Counted from the stretch's first letter, positions 22,481 through 34,819 are shown. The stretch: DNA of 64,000 nt from Siphonodentalium dalli (GCA_032622095.1 CP136065.1:110091195-110155194), one strand, 5' to 3'. Numbers and translations: made by a program. The notes: a model not told the origin generated them from the letters alone.

Positions 22481-23305
22481 TTAGACATTATCACCCTCCT
22501 AATAGTTAATAATTACTAAGAAAAAGAAGTCCACTCTAGGGACTATTCTTCATGATTATTAGTCCCTAAAGTATACTTCTTTGTCTTACGTATAACCCCC
22601 GAAATATACCTAAACCCCTGTTTCGTTCTCTATCCCCAACGGAGACCCTTGCATTGAAAGCAATTTATTATTGTTTATAAACATCTTCTCTATATATATT
22701 CGTTTAATAGTCCCTGTTTATAATTACTTTTACTTAACACAACCCCTATATATTTAACTTATATGTTTATCGTTAGCACGTTACAAGGGACTAGAATTTC
22801 AGAAAACTAGTTACCACTATTGAAACTTAGTACACTCATTGGTTTAAAGTGCCATGTAATTTCAATATGTTAGAAACAAATATTTGTTTTGTGAAAACCA
22901 GAAGAGTCATTTTAAAAGATATGTGCAGAGACATAAAACAATCCTTACGCCATAGTCACAGAGTACTTTAACGACTCCGTCAGTTTTAAGGTATAACCAC
23001 ATTGTTTGAGGATTTAGCTGGTGAATTGCCATGCCCGTTCAAGTTGATATAAGTTATCGCGACACCACCTTAATACAGCGGGAATTGCACCGGGACTTAT
23101 GTATTGTCGTCGAGTGTTTAATTAAGAAATAAATATACAAGGAGTTGGCAATGCGGAATTTGTAGCATATCTGACCCTTGATCATGTCGAAAGAGTTACA
23201 TATAACTACTTTAGTCGTGGTATATGTTGAGGAGTGTTGCGGACGTTTAGTCATTGTGGATGTGAGTTCATTGATATATGTATAATTTTGCATTCCAGAA
23301 TATAG

Positions 23306-25929
23306 AGGAGCGGCCAAATCCAAAAAGGGCCTTAGTTTTCGAGATACCCCTACCCTCGGTAGAACAAGTTGAAACCAACTTTTTCTGGAAGGTAAATATA
23401 TATAATTTATGAAAATGATTCTTGGCCTTACCGGAATTGGTGGCAGATCTGTATGGTAAGACTACTTGTGAAGGTACCCTACCGAAAAATTAGCCTGTTT
23501 TCAGCGGTTGACCAGCTATACACCATTGGTTAAAAGATAATCACATCACCAAAAACAGAACGTTCTATTTGTTATTATGGGGTACATGGTGATACTAGAT
23601 CGGAACGTTGATTGCTCGTGGACTCATATCCCACTTTCCCAAAACCAGAGATCGATTAGATATCTTATGTGCTGGCTTTCAAAATGTATGCCATTTTTGT
23701 TTTTTTGCGTTACTGCATATAACAACAGATAGTGAGTCTGTTATTTAGTGTTTCATTTGGACAAAACTGTTGCAATGCTCTCTGAAAATGTTGGTGGAAA
23801 TTCAAAAGGACATGTTAAGGAGGACTGCACATTCAAGACTATCACAATATATTAATGATAGTCATAATTTATGTTAGTATTGAACATTACAACATTACTT
23901 CGTATCGCATCGAGTGCATGATTATTTGTAACGGTTAATGACCATCCTCTATTATTACCAGTTGTCTACATATTGTTAATGCTTTACTTACTTCACGTCT
24001 CAAAATGACATCAAATGTGTCAAACAATAGTCAAAATGCGCATTGGAGATCGATACACGATACACGATTCAGCAAATTAAACTATTTTAAGTGTTTTTTT
24101 TTATTTTGGTTGGTTTGTCTTTCTCCAAATATTTGATATTAAGTTCCTGATAATTGCAAAACAAAATAACCCAAACATTCAACAAATGCAATTTTCCATC
24201 CAGTATTAATCCTTGCGTCATAGTTAAGGGTGTGACAGTTGGAACCTGATGTAGGATACTACCAAACCAATGGCAACATGAAAGACACGGTTTACCCACC
24301 CGTACGGAGCTGGTCGACAGTTTAAGGAAGTTAATTTGAGACAGTCGTGTCATAGCTTTATCTGAAGAAAAAAATGTCTTACCACCATCACTCAAACACA
24401 ACATATCAACGTCTAATATAAACACAAAAATCGAAACAATATATTTCTTCAAACTGCCGTATGATACAATTTGACAGGCTATCGTATTCATTTTTCGCAA
24501 CGTGTTGACATTAGAATTAGGGCGTCATCTTGGATTTTGGTTGTCTCCTAAGACCAGATGTGGATGCAAATTTTACATTTTATGTTTATTCGTTGTATTC
24601 AACACAAAGTAATTCCGAACGATTTGCTTAATTCTTTGCATTCTGGATTATAGTCACAAGTGCCGCCATTATGTGGACGTTTGTGACTGGGTGGTGGTTA
24701 AGTTTTTGTTTACTAATTCTCCAACTGATAAGATGGACTAATGGTGAAACTACTGTTCCATATGAAATATCGTCTATGTAGTCACTCCAATGATATACAA
24801 TATGCCACAGGGGACGTCCCCTTTATAGTTCGTATGTCCGTTCGCTAAGTGGTGCAATTAAAATTGGACGCCATATTGGACGCCATCTTGTAGTTTCATA
24901 CTCTTCTAATAGTGAATATGGATGGAAATTCATACCTGTCACTTCGTATGTGTGTTCTACATTAAATAAAACAAAGTACTGCGCATCATGCTATCATTCG
25001 TGGTTCCAATCACAGGCGATAACTTTATTTCGAATTTTATGACAATTGGATGGAGGGATAAATTTTTACCAATTAGTTTACCAATTGAAAAAGATGTATT
25101 AATGGTCAAATTAATGTTTGATATGAAATTTTATTCTATGTAGTCATTACAATAATATAGATTTTACCACTGGGGACGTTCTTTTTCTGGATTTTTCGTA
25201 TGTCCTTTCACAAAGTCTTAAAATAAAAACTGACCGCCATATTGGACGCCATCTTGTATTTTGTTACTCTTCTAATAGTGAGTATGGTTGGAAATTCCCA
25301 TTTTACACTTGTTATGTGTGTTCTACACTAAATAAAAGCAAATACTACGCAGTATTCTATCATTCTGGGATCCAATCCCCGGCGATGGCTATACTCAGCA
25401 TTTTATGACATTGGGGGGAGGGTTCAGTTTTTGCCTATTATTGCAAGATTTGTAGGATCAGGATAATAACGTTTATATCTCCTGGTAGGAAATACTCCAG
25501 TCTTTCTAAATATATATGACATGATAAGCTAGGTTGAGCGTGCTAGTCTTGTAGAGAGTTGACGGGCGACAGTTTCTCTGAATCGTCATGATTGTTTGAC
25601 GCAGAACGTTACATTCTCTACCATGACGTCGTGAAATCTCAAGTAAACCAGAAAAACTAAGAACGTTACTACCATAATAACAAATAGAACGTTCTGTTTT
25701 TGGTGATATGCTTAACTTTTAACCAATTGTGTATAGCTGGTCAACCGCTGAAAACAGGCTAATTTTTCGGTAGGGTAACTTCACAAATAGTCTTACCATA
25801 CATAGGTGCCACCAATTCCGACAAGCCCAAGAATCATTTTCATAAATGATATAGATTTACCTTCCAGAAAAAGTTGGTTTCAACTTGTTCTACCGAGGGT
25901 AGGGGTATCCGACCACTTTTGGCGCTCCT
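23306..25929. mobile_element. 2.6-kb element with ~265-bp terminal inverted repeats
   Basis: The left end AGGAGCGGCCAAA and the right end (inverse AGGAGCGCCAAAA) open arms that stay matched for about 265 bp. Shared blocks include cctaccctcggtagaacaag, cagcggttgaccagctata and aacagaacgttctatttgtt. Copy B of the segmental duplication supplies the empty site (cattccataatagtc), so insertion post-dates the duplication or was lost from B. No transposase is recognisable, so the element is non-autonomous. The exact target duplication is unclear; tata/taata is the nearest match. Confidence 0.8.
24516..25440. repeat. ~365-bp tandem repeats inside the long-TIR element
   Basis: Two and a half diverged units. 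The phrase gacgccatcttg occurs at about 24879 and 25244, and a related cgtcatcttgga at about 24521. Each is followed by (t)actcttctaatagtga, then tgtgtgttctaca(t/c)taaataaa, then tcta tgtagtca. No open frame spans a unit. Confidence 0.75.
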
Positions 25930-27241
25930 TTAATAGTCTAAGGTCACGTTCACATACTGCATCAAACTCCAGGCAGAGTTATCTCTCATCGCTTGGAGTT
26001 CGATGCTGCATGAGAAATTTTGCCTACCTGGTTTTCGAGCCATTCCCCGCAAAATGTTAACAGTGTGATGCGGCAACATGATAAAATGATATAGTTCCTG
26101 GTGAATATTACTACTTATGCTTTTCGCGTTTGGTACTAATGCAAAAGTATTTAAACATTCTTATAGAGTCATTTCCCATTCTTCGTATAACAATAGAATT
26201 TTTTGTTCCGCATTCGCGTCAGCTATATAAGTGACATAAACATACAGAAAATCAATTATTGGCAGTATCCTTGCTAAATGGAATTTCCAAGTCTCAAAAT
26301 AAGCAAAATAATTTACTACTTTTATAACAATCCGGCGATAAAAATTTGTTTTAAAATACTTTATACTAAGACACAGACAATGCGTCAAGCCAATAGGAGA
26401 GTAGTTTGGCGCTTCGCGCCCGGGATTGTCGAAAAGATCGAGTGATCTTCTCATTCACTCCATCTTAATACCAATGTCATATAGACATTAACCATCTGTT
26501 TTCAACTTTCCGTACATAAATGAGAGACGCTCTTCATTGTTACCGTATATAAGGAAACACTAACAATAAACGTTCTTTATTTTTCATAAAGAATTCTGGA
26601 TTGAAGGGAGCTATATCCACTACGCTATGTTGGCTGTCACTCAGTGGACCCTTCTATTTCACATATCTTTCGTACTTGTATTTTTGACGGAATATACATC
26701 ATGTAGCTATTTTGACACATACATCTAACATGATTAAACGTGTGTGTTGATCGATCATTCGAAACAAGAAATAGTCGGGAGCATTGCAACGGAGATGGGT
26801 CTATGTCATTGTGGAAGGGGGAGTAAACACGTCGACACACAAAAAACAAGAAATGCCAACATACAGCTTTTATGTACTCTCAAAAAGTGGCAAAAGTCAT
26901 GGAAATCTTTCAGATGTTTTCATTGTGTCACAGACAAGTAGAAAAAAGATAGTTATTTTACCATATACCAGGAACAGAATAATAAGGAACACTGTACTGG
27001 TCCATGCTAAATCAGCTATATGACCCGATTTTAATCAGTCCTGTTGCATATCAAGTCCGGATGAGAGTATTTATTAATCGCCCTATGTAATTACATACAT
27101 ATTTGATCGAACTCCCACCAGATTACCACGATGTTGATATAGTTCCTCAGTTCAGAATATGTAATTTTTCCCCTACTGCATTTTAAATTGCGTTTATTAT
27201 TTTTTCCAGGAAGATGTACACTAAGTTTTATTTGACTGAAA
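25930..27241. other. Upstream region of cGAS-like copy A
   Basis: Conserved with copy B (about 51940-53302) but without a shared long reading frame. A polypyrimidine tract and AG (tttattattttttccag, ending 27209) form a plausible splice acceptor 33 bases before the gene's ATG, implying an upstream non-coding exon that I cannot place. Confidence 0.5.
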
Positions 27242-28465
27242 ATGTCCATAATTTTGAAGTTTGTTGATCGATTTGCGGAGGTCATGTGCCCATGCGACAC
27301 TTTTCTAGTTGGCAGTTCAGCGTGTGGTCTCGGTGTTATTGACAGTGACGTGGATATTACAATAGAACCTCGAAATATCCTGCTGAAAGAGGACACATTT
27401 GAGTATCGGAAAAAGATGCCTTGCTACTTGAAAATACCACGAAGTGCTCTTAAGAGTGATTTCGTTTGTTTTCATGTTTTTCGAAACAGGTTTGGTGATA
27501 AATACCTGTCGGCTAGATGGGCGAGGGGATGCTTGCAGGACCAAGATGATGACCGTTCAGCGACAAAATACCTAGGCACAAAGGTTGGTGTTTCCATGCA
27601 CCTAAAAGGCGACCCGGACGTTGATATTGTTCCGCATTTTCGAATTAACAATATACCACGACCAGCTAAAGCATTCTCCAAACGGCGAAGAAAATGGCCG
27701 TCTAAAGAGGTCCTGCATAAAATTAAAATTGGCGAGTTCCACGTTGTAGCCAGAAAATGTCCGACAGACCCAGACTCTAAGCGATATTTTTGTTTGTCTT
27801 TTGCCGACGCAGAAGTTGTTCTTGGGTGCGCACTGACATGTAATCAAAAATCGGTTCTGAAAAGTCTCAAACTTACGGCGGTAAATTTGAATGGAGGGCT
27901 TAAAACTCTGAAGTCCTATCACATTAAAACAATATTTAATTGGTTCCTCGAGGAAGGTCTGTGGAACAATACTGACAGAAAAATAGAAAAAGTACATAAT
28001 TTGTTATCTTACCTCAAAAAGTTTCTCGAGGAAAAATACATACCACATTATATCGTTCCGGAAATGAACTTATTAAAAGGAATTCCGAAAGAAGACATCC
28101 GGCGTATTCGAAAACGAATACAACGTATTCTGAGTGGTGCAAGACCGGACTGGCTTGTTCTACCACTGGTACATCATTTGTCAAAGTGTTATCACAGAAA
28201 CATAGACGTGCGCATGCGTGCGGTCCAGACACATTGGTCATCTAGAAAACAAAATTGTTACAAAAATGGAGGAGCTGACTGTATTTCGGACAATCTTCCT
28301 CTCTGGTGTAAATCTGTGTTATATGCGACTAAATGGATAGCAATTCGGACAAAAAGAAAGACAGGAATTCTGAAGGTGAAACGCCTAAACCACCTGAAAA
28401 AAAGATGCGAACGGGAAAATAAAAAAACATGGCGGACAATACTCAGAACATTTCAGGTCAGTTAA
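27242..28465 (+). CDS. cGAS/Mab-21-like nucleotidyltransferase, copy A, with internal deletion and chimeric tail
   Basis: Residues 1-321 are a Mab-21/cGAS-like nucleotidyltransferase. Family members include cytosolic sensors that make cyclic dinucleotides on binding nucleic acid. The nucleotide-binding GSSACG (24-29), the metal-binding Asp pair in DSDVD (34-38) and the third Asp in DPDVDIVP (D128) are all present. So are the C-terminal helix motifs HYIVPEMNLL and KEDIRRIRKRIQ. Compared with copy B (353 residues), 20 residues directly before the third Asp are missing in frame, between MHL and KGDPD. From residue ~322 (28206) the reading frame runs into the 5' region of a LINE, giving an 86-residue unrelated basic tail. 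An in-frame TGA precedes the ATG. The deletion removes strands next to the active site, so activity is doubtful. Confidence 0.82.
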   Translation: MSIILKFVDRFAEVMCPCDTFLVGSSACGLGVIDSDVDITIEPRNILLKEDTFEYRKKMPCYLKIPRSALKSDFVCFHVFRNRFGDKYLSARWARGCLQDQDDDRSATKYLGTKVGVSMHLKGDPDVDIVPHFRINNIPRPAKAFSKRRRKWPSKEVLHKIKIGEFHVVARKCPTDPDSKRYFCLSFADAEVVLGCALTCNQKSVLKSLKLTAVNLNGGLKTLKSYHIKTIFNWFLEEGLWNNTDRKIEKVHNLLSYLKKFLEEKYIPHYIVPEMNLLKGIPKEDIRRIRKRIQRILSGARPDWLVLPLVHHLSKCYHRNIDVRMRAVQTHWSSRKQNCYKNGGADCISDNLPLWCKSVLYATKWIAIRTKRKTGILKVKRLNHLKKRCERENKKTWRTILRTFQVS

Positions 28466-28740
28466 AAAGTTGACAGAAATAATAACAGAAGTCAAAGTTG
28501 GTCAGGACAGCGTTCGAAAAACAATAGACACTAAATTGGACAAAATGAATAACGAATGGAAGAAAGTTTTTGATGCAAAATTCAAGCAGCCATCTGATGA
28601 CATCGCCTTAGATTTTAGTGTAGAACGGGGTCGAATTGACAATCTCACTAAGGAGATGAGCGAGGTCAATCTGAAACTTGAGCAGCTAATTTCACCCATT
28701 TGGGTGTTTATATCATGGCGGTTTTTGAAGTAATGTGTGT
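28206..28740 (+). pseudogene. 5' fragment of a LINE (ORF1 N-terminal part)
   Basis: Begins where homology to copy B stops. A short frame (ATG near 28332: MDSNSDKKKDRNSEG) is followed by a second one starting MADNTQNISGQLK at 28429. A missing base in an A-run near 28465 throws it out of frame into 28470-28733 (TEIITEVKVGQDSVRKTIDT, then SEVNLKLEQL). The heptad-like pattern and basic composition are typical of LINE ORF1 coiled-coil regions. The fragment ends with a stop at 28733 and shows no RT. Confidence 0.55.
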
Positions 28741-30050
28741 GTGTCAACAGAAAATAGGTGGAGGATTTGTGTAAATGTTAGCCCAAACTACATTTCGAAG
28801 TATCGACGGTCTTGTTGTTTATTTCGAGGAATAATACCGCATCAGAGGAATTCAGCCCAAATATATTGACAGGTGTCGAGGGTGTAACTCTATACTGAGC
28901 AATAAAAAATTTATATAATAAATACCGAGTAGATTTAATTGGCCGGTATATTTGATTAGTTATCAGGGTCGTAGTTGCATAAATTAGAATATATCTTATT
29001 TTTATGCTAAGATAATTGCGTGGTATTTCATCGGTATTGCGGTTAACACAAATCCCATATATGGAAATTCCAAACATGGAAATTGACTTGCGCACGCGCA
29101 GAACAGATACAAGGGTCTTACTATAAACGAAGCAATAAGCGATTGATAAAAATAAACACCGATGCAGTTAAATGACAGCATTGCATGGCGGTGTATTGTG
29201 TCGTTAAGAATGTGTTGATGTCTAAATGGATGTGATTAACTAGTTAAAAATTATTTCGCCTACATATTTCGATTATCAGGTCCGCAGTTCGATCATGAAA
29301 CAATATTTCTGACTTTTATGTTAAGATTATTGCTTGGTATTTGTTTCCAATCAGATAGCTGCATCTCGGTATCTTGATCGCCTTGAGCAGAGATATTTAT
29401 AGCGTCAGTTCTGCGAACGAAGCGAAGAAATATTGTCAAGTTCCGCGTCTAAATACGCGTCTTATTCTCACTTATACCGTGTTTACATCAGTTTTATTCT
29501 ATTTGTTGTTGTGTATTGCATTACTTCGATAAAGGTTGCGCTTGTGTTATTCTCGCAAAAGGTAAATTTGATGCGTGTTTAATGCGTGTTTACATTTCAC
29601 AATTCCGTCTGCCGTGTACAGTCTGCGACGGAATTCCACATGTCCGAGCGCCATTGATTCCTTAATTACGAGACTAATTAATCGAATGAGGTCAAATTTT
29701 CGCATATAACATGACTCGTATGTTATTCTGCACCATTCTGACGAGTGCCGACTTTCATTTCGCATTATTTTCGTTTTTATCGAAATATAACCGTTTTCTA
29801 TGGAGATTCCCATGTAAATTTTTTCAACCAAAAAAACCACATTGTTTTGCCAATTTCAAGCTAGTTTATAGCATGGTCAGGGCATAATTTGGCCTATCGA
29901 GTGATGGTAGACGTGCCTTGAGTGTGCACAACAAATTTTGGTCCCAACGAAGCAGGCTAAAATCCTGAAATTTGTCAATTTTACTTTGCGTGTGAAGAAA
30001 ATATTCATTTAAACTTCAAAAATTGGTTGAAATATACTCAACAACATTCA
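28741..30050. other. No gene recognised
   Basis: AT-rich. The short frames at 28778-29095 and 29547-29840 (minus) have no recognisable domain. I see no repeat of note. Confidence 0.5.
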
Positions 30051-30054
30051 GTTG

Positions 30055-30520
30055 AATGGTGACATTATTTATATATTCACCGACTAACTTCCACGATGAA
30101 TCAAATTTTTTTTTATTGGTGACAATTATGTCGCGAGAGATAAAAATGTAAATTTTCTGAAGAAATTGTTAAATTTTTAGATCATTTTAATTAATTTACT
30201 GATTAATATTTGTTCTGAAGGGTATCGGTGTGGGGCATGCTTCTGGCCTGCGTCTTGGGGGGAGGTGGAGTGCTGCTCAAATTTCAATTTATATTGACAA
30301 AATTGTCGTGAATAATTTGTCGATCGATTAACATTTTTCACATTTGGTTATTATCAATTCTGAAGGGTATCCGGTGGGGCAAAATTCTGGCCTGTGCCTT
30401 GGGGGCGGGGTGTGGAGTGCTACCCAAATTTCAATTATTGACAAAATATTTATAATCACCGACTAACTTCTACGATGAAATAGATATGTTTTTATTGGTG
30501 ACAATTATGTCGCGAAAGAT
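30055..30520. repeat. Imperfect ~375-bp duplication
   Basis: The blocks caccgactaacttc(c/t)acgatga and attggtgacaattatgtcgc occur at about 30078-30130 and again at about 30457-30515. The block ctgaagggtatc(g)gtg..ggcctg(c/t)g occurs at about 30217 and 30360. Confidence 0.75.
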
Positions 30521-30529
30521 TACTATATA

Positions 30530-31160
30530 GTCCCATCAATTACTATATAATTCTGGCACCATCTCTAGAGATAATTCAGATCGTGACCCCCGCTCCCATT
30601 TTATAGCTTTGGTGCAACAGTACAGTACTACAGTTGTGATGCATTATAGGTCAACATTGGTCGTTATCGCTCTGCTAATTAATATCATTCCATCGGTATG
30701 AACTCCTAATTCCCCATATAGCCCACCCTACCCCCCCAATTTATCGGTACTTAGGCTTGAACATACCAAGTTACGCTGCATACGGTAGACACCAGACATC
30801 GCAAAATGTAAACGCGCTTCAAGCTTGCATTTTCTGAGAAAAACACAGGTGAAAACACGGCTACATAGGAAATGTTTGCACATGAAGATATGTGAACTCG
30901 TATCTGTGAGGTGAACTTGTTCAAAAACAAAGAAAGAAAGGTCCCAAACCAAGGTCCCTGTCCAAATCCCCAAAATACACCGATGTGAGGTTTAATGATA
31001 GCTCCATATATCAACATAACCAATACAAGGATGTGAGGTTTAATAACTCCATCTACAAAAACAATATAAGGATATGAGGTTTAATGATAACTCGATCTAC
31101 ATAACCGATATAAGTATGTGAGGTTTAATGATAACTCCATCCACATAACTAATAAATATG
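30530..31160. repeat. Dispersed repeat relative of 5-6.5 kb, with MITE-free minisatellite
   Basis: Parallels 5550-6540. The same blocks occur in the same order, ending in four units of gatgtgaggtttaatgata-actccatc-acataaccaatataag (period ~45-50 bp, 30985-31160). None of the four contains the palindromic MITE that splits each unit at 5999-6486. These are natural empty sites. Confidence 0.75.
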
Positions 31161-31763
31161 AGTGAAATAAAACAAGTCAACTGGCTAAAAATAAAATCTC
31201 TTCAATTTGAATATATACACGATTTTGTGTGCCCCCCCCCCCCCACAAATGTCCTGTCTCCTTGTATGTATGTCTATCCGTCTAAATTGCTAGAAATGAA
31301 ATTCCATGCAATTGGTATATATATAGACGATTTTTTTGTGTGACCCCAACTGTCCTGTATGTATGTCTGACACACTTTATGCAACTTTAGGCATATTTTG
31401 GGAAAATCCATGATGGCATCCAATATGGTCGTGTGTGGGAAAGAACGGGAGCGACGATTATTTTAGGCCACAAATGTCCTGTCTGTCTGGTATTTATGTA
31501 TGTCTATTTCGGACATACTTCATGCTATTTTACGCACATTTTGGGCACATTATTGGCAATTTGGTGGGAGGGACGGAACGCGGGCGACACCTTCGACGCC
31601 GACTGTATTTTACCTCTGGTTGTCGCAGGGTGTCGCTGGTCTTTGGAACTTTGAAGCTCAAAGATTGCGTGGGGGGCTTTGCACGATACATACATGTAAT
31701 ACATACATGTACGATGCCACACAGGCACAAAAACTGTATTGCTGCAACACGGATGCGAAAGGG
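31160..31763. other. No gene recognised
   Basis: Contains a poly-C run (about 31232-31246) and a duplicated tgtatgtatgtct context (31265 and 31355). Overlapping plus and minus frames at 31433-31790 share no recognisable domain. Confidence 0.45.
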
Positions 31764-32506
31764 TTAAAGGTGCTCAATCTGATTCGATAGTGCCCCCCCA
31801 TATAATCGGATTCAAAACAGATTTTTACAAATGCCACTTCAGTTATCAATTGATTAATTGCTAAAAAATATTCCAAAGGACTGTCGACTATAGTACAAAA
31901 TTGCCTTATTATCCACATAAAGCCTCTTCATTTTAGTTATCCATCTTCATTCGCAATTTGGTCCGATATCAGCAATTTGTCAACTAGGGGAGGCCAAATT
32001 CATATTTGATAACCAATTACGCATAAAAGCTTCAGCGTAATTCAGATTTCCATTACACTTAAGTCTAATAGCATTGCACTTTAGCATAATTCAAATTCCA
32101 TATTTCAAAACTCCCCTGGAGCTGAAATAGAGCAGCCAATTACTGATGCTAGTAACTTTTAATATATATCTATCTTAGATGATACTATTATATGTAAGGT
32201 AGTAAGTCTATGAAAACCTATTACGTTTAAGCATAATGGCACTACACTTAAACGTAATAGAGTTGTGAGTGAGTTATTATGCTTAAGTGTAAGTGTATTA
32301 CGCTTAAGCGTTATTAACTATTGAAATTTAATTTGTCCTCCCATAGTCGACTGCTTATTCGGACACTAATAATTCTCAATTGTGACAAACAACAGATTAT
32401 TAAAATCAATCTGATACTTAAGATCGGTTATTTGGCTCGAATCAAATAGTGTTGCCCACCAAATAAATATAAATTGAGGGCCGTTTAATCCGATTATCTA
32501 TTTTAA
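31764..32506. mobile_element. TTAA-type foldback MITE, diverged copy
   Basis: Left end TTAAAGGTGCTCAATCTGATT. Right end approximates the inverse (aatccgattatctattttaaag, TTAA at 32503-32506). Between them lie the family's internal blocks (gttatccatcttcattcgca) plus a run of palindromic acgcttaagcgt-like motifs (32220-32320). Confidence 0.5.
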
Positions 32507-33084
32507 AGCACTATCGAATATAAAAATCTGAAATAAAAAAAAAAAAAAAAATACATGTATATATATAAATGATAAACAACTTTTAAGTTACAATGTGCAT
32601 ACTGTATTTGCTAAACAAGCTAGATAAAACATGATAATTGGTACTTTTCACACCCAAAACTACCAACGTATCCCAATTTTAACACTTTAACTCAATCTGT
32701 CTTTAGATTCAATATAAATATTTGACATTTCCACAATGAAATATTTCATCGATATATAACAACCAGACCAGATGACAGGCAGATAACACACAGATTATCT
32801 CGATTACATCAATCTGTCTAACTCAGCCAAGCGACCACCCCTCTGATTTGATTAGTAACTGAGAAAGCATACATATCCACTACAAGTTATCTCTTTACAA
32901 CAATATCATTTACAATAGTGTCCATGGCCCTCTGACTGGGCAAACGTTTTTCATTCATTGTCGACACATTTGAAAATCAACATTCCACTTTGCTCCGATA
33001 CTCGAAAGATCCACAAAATACAACTCGGCCCAAATGCCTCTTCGTATCTATCCATATAGGTCCTGAATTCCATTCAATTTTCAT
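32507..33084. other. No gene recognised
   Basis: AT-rich spacer with a poly-A run (about 32535-32551). No supported frame. Confidence 0.5.
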
Positions 33085-33537
33085 TTAAAGATACCGATTC
33101 CAACAACATTTATAGAATCCCCTTCAGTTGTCAGAATCGATTAATTGTCGAAAAATAATACTAACCGCTATCAAATATAGTATAACATTACCCGAAAAGT
33201 TTTATATTTATCAACATGTTCGACCAAATTTAGCCTTGTTATACACAGAAAGCCCATTTATTTAGAGTTATCCGACTTCATCCGCAATTTTGGTCCGATA
33301 CTAACAACTCGTGTACTCTTTATTACACCAATAATACTATATTGTAAAAAAAAAATATTTAAAACATCGATTTCTAATAAATCTGGCCTTTGATTGGTGG
33401 TTTCCTCGACTCAGATACAATATTTCTGACCGCCCAATCCATATAATTAAAAAATTATGACCGCTTAATAGGATTGTGCATCTTGAACTGCTATTCAATC
33501 TGCATACCAAAAGAAAAAAAGTTGCAGTATCCTTTAA
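33085..33537. mobile_element. TTAA-type foldback MITE, second diverged copy
   Basis: TTAAAGATACCGATTCC at the left and ggattgtgcatcttgaactg...gcagtatcctTTAA at the right. The interior block tcagttgtcagaatcgattaattg parallels tcagttatcaattgattaattg in the copy at 31764. It also contains tttcctcgactcagatac from the same family. Confidence 0.5.
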
Positions 33538-34338
33538 TATAACATCCCTCATTCAATAATCTCCAAACTGTATATCTAGTTTCAATCGCCGCCCCCTCAC
33601 CATTTGCCAACTGTACACCCTTCTTTGCTGCTGCCATATTGCAACTGCTGAATTTTCACTAAAAATTATAGAAAAAATAGCCCCTCCCACCCACAGTCAT
33701 CTCTGATTTTGTTTTCCTATCATCGGTCCACACCAAAATTGAGCACACGTCCCTATCTAATCTACCTCTTCATTAAACCGATTATAAACCATGGTGTAAT
33801 CGATCCATCGATACGCCGTTTAAGTAACCCATGTTCACGTCGTAAGTGATCACGACAAATACCTGCTGATCGGTTAATGATGAACTACACAATTCACATG
33901 TCAACACACGATATGGCCGGCTGTATTAGCAGCTAACGAGAACATTCATGGCCACCAATGTGCTCCTAATCCTTTCAGTCAATACGGTAGAAATTAAACG
34001 ATGTGTTACTTCTAATTACCGGTACTTAATTGCACTACTTGCGTGTGACCAATGTACCACCCCATTACCACTTCTATTATAAAGGTGGAACATAGGATTT
34101 AAAACATTAATATTCACTCTTACATAGTTCCACATTCAAGGTTCGTCCTGTGTAATTTTATCTCAGTTGTAACGTGGCTAATGTGTCAAACGCCAATCAA
34201 AATTGCAGGACAATTTTCACAGAGCTGAATTATTGTATGCTAAATAGTTTATGGGTGACCTGATGCATGCATCTTAGTTTTCTTGTAAATGTTAATCCCG
34301 CCATCGGCGCTACCGGTGTGTCTGGGACCGTTGTGTCT
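33538..34338. other. No gene recognised
   Basis: No open frame or repeat that I can support before the LINE remnant begins. Confidence 0.45.
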
Positions 34339-34746
34339 AGCTAATCTGCTGATGACAGTGATGTGAGTGTTATTATAACAAATATTCCTGATCCAGTTGG
34401 ACAAGAAGATGATAACTTATCTGAAATCATTGAGGACATGTTTTCACACATGGGCGAGAGTGGGATACAGGGGCAAGTAAATGTGGTCGAAGTTGTCAGA
34501 CTCAGAAAGAGAAGAATGGACAGACCAGCACTTGTGAAAGTGAAGTTATTGGTCCTGAGAAATAAACAAGAGCTTGAATAGAAGTGCCAGGTTTCAGGAC
34601 TGTTATATACGGAGCAGTAAACCCCACATTGAACAACTGATCGAGATCAATGCTCGTACTTTGCTGAGCCAGATCCCACAAGGAATGGAATTCAATGTGT
34701 CGGGAAGCGGGATAATCGTCAGGAAAGGTGATAGACAGGACAGATA
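34339..34746 (+). pseudogene. LINE ORF1, C-terminal part (frameshifted)
   Basis: The frame from about 34339 reads VSVIITNIPDPVGQEDDNLS, EDMFSHMG and VVEVVRLRKRRMDRPALVKV, the RRM-like and C-terminal pattern of LINE ORF1 proteins. A stop at 34579 is followed in another frame by ARFQDCYIRS through GIIVRKGDRQDR to 34746, the expected ORF1 C-terminus. Nucleic-acid-binding role by family. It lies directly upstream of the endonuclease remnant of the same element. Confidence 0.65.
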
Positions 34747-34819
34747 GGATGAACACAAATGTTCTACCCGTAATCCAAATGACGGAGCCATTTCCGTTGG
34801 ACAGATCAACATCAATGGC

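Larger units (their letters stand above)
22798..28205. repeat. Segmental duplication, copy A (with insertion)
   Basis: Homologous to 51419-54330. The parts 22798-23305 and 25930-28205 align with copy B, sharing for example tgacccttgatcatgtcgaa, ggtcacgttcacatactgca, cgcttcgcgcccgggattgt and the cGAS-like gene. They are separated here by a 2.6-kb long-TIR element that copy B lacks. Homology ends abruptly at 28205, where LINE sequence begins. Confidence 0.9.

Noticed and set aside
26744-27023. Small frames conserved in position upstream of both cGAS-like copies
   Set aside because: The frames differ between the copies and show no shared protein sequence beyond that expected from duplicated DNA.
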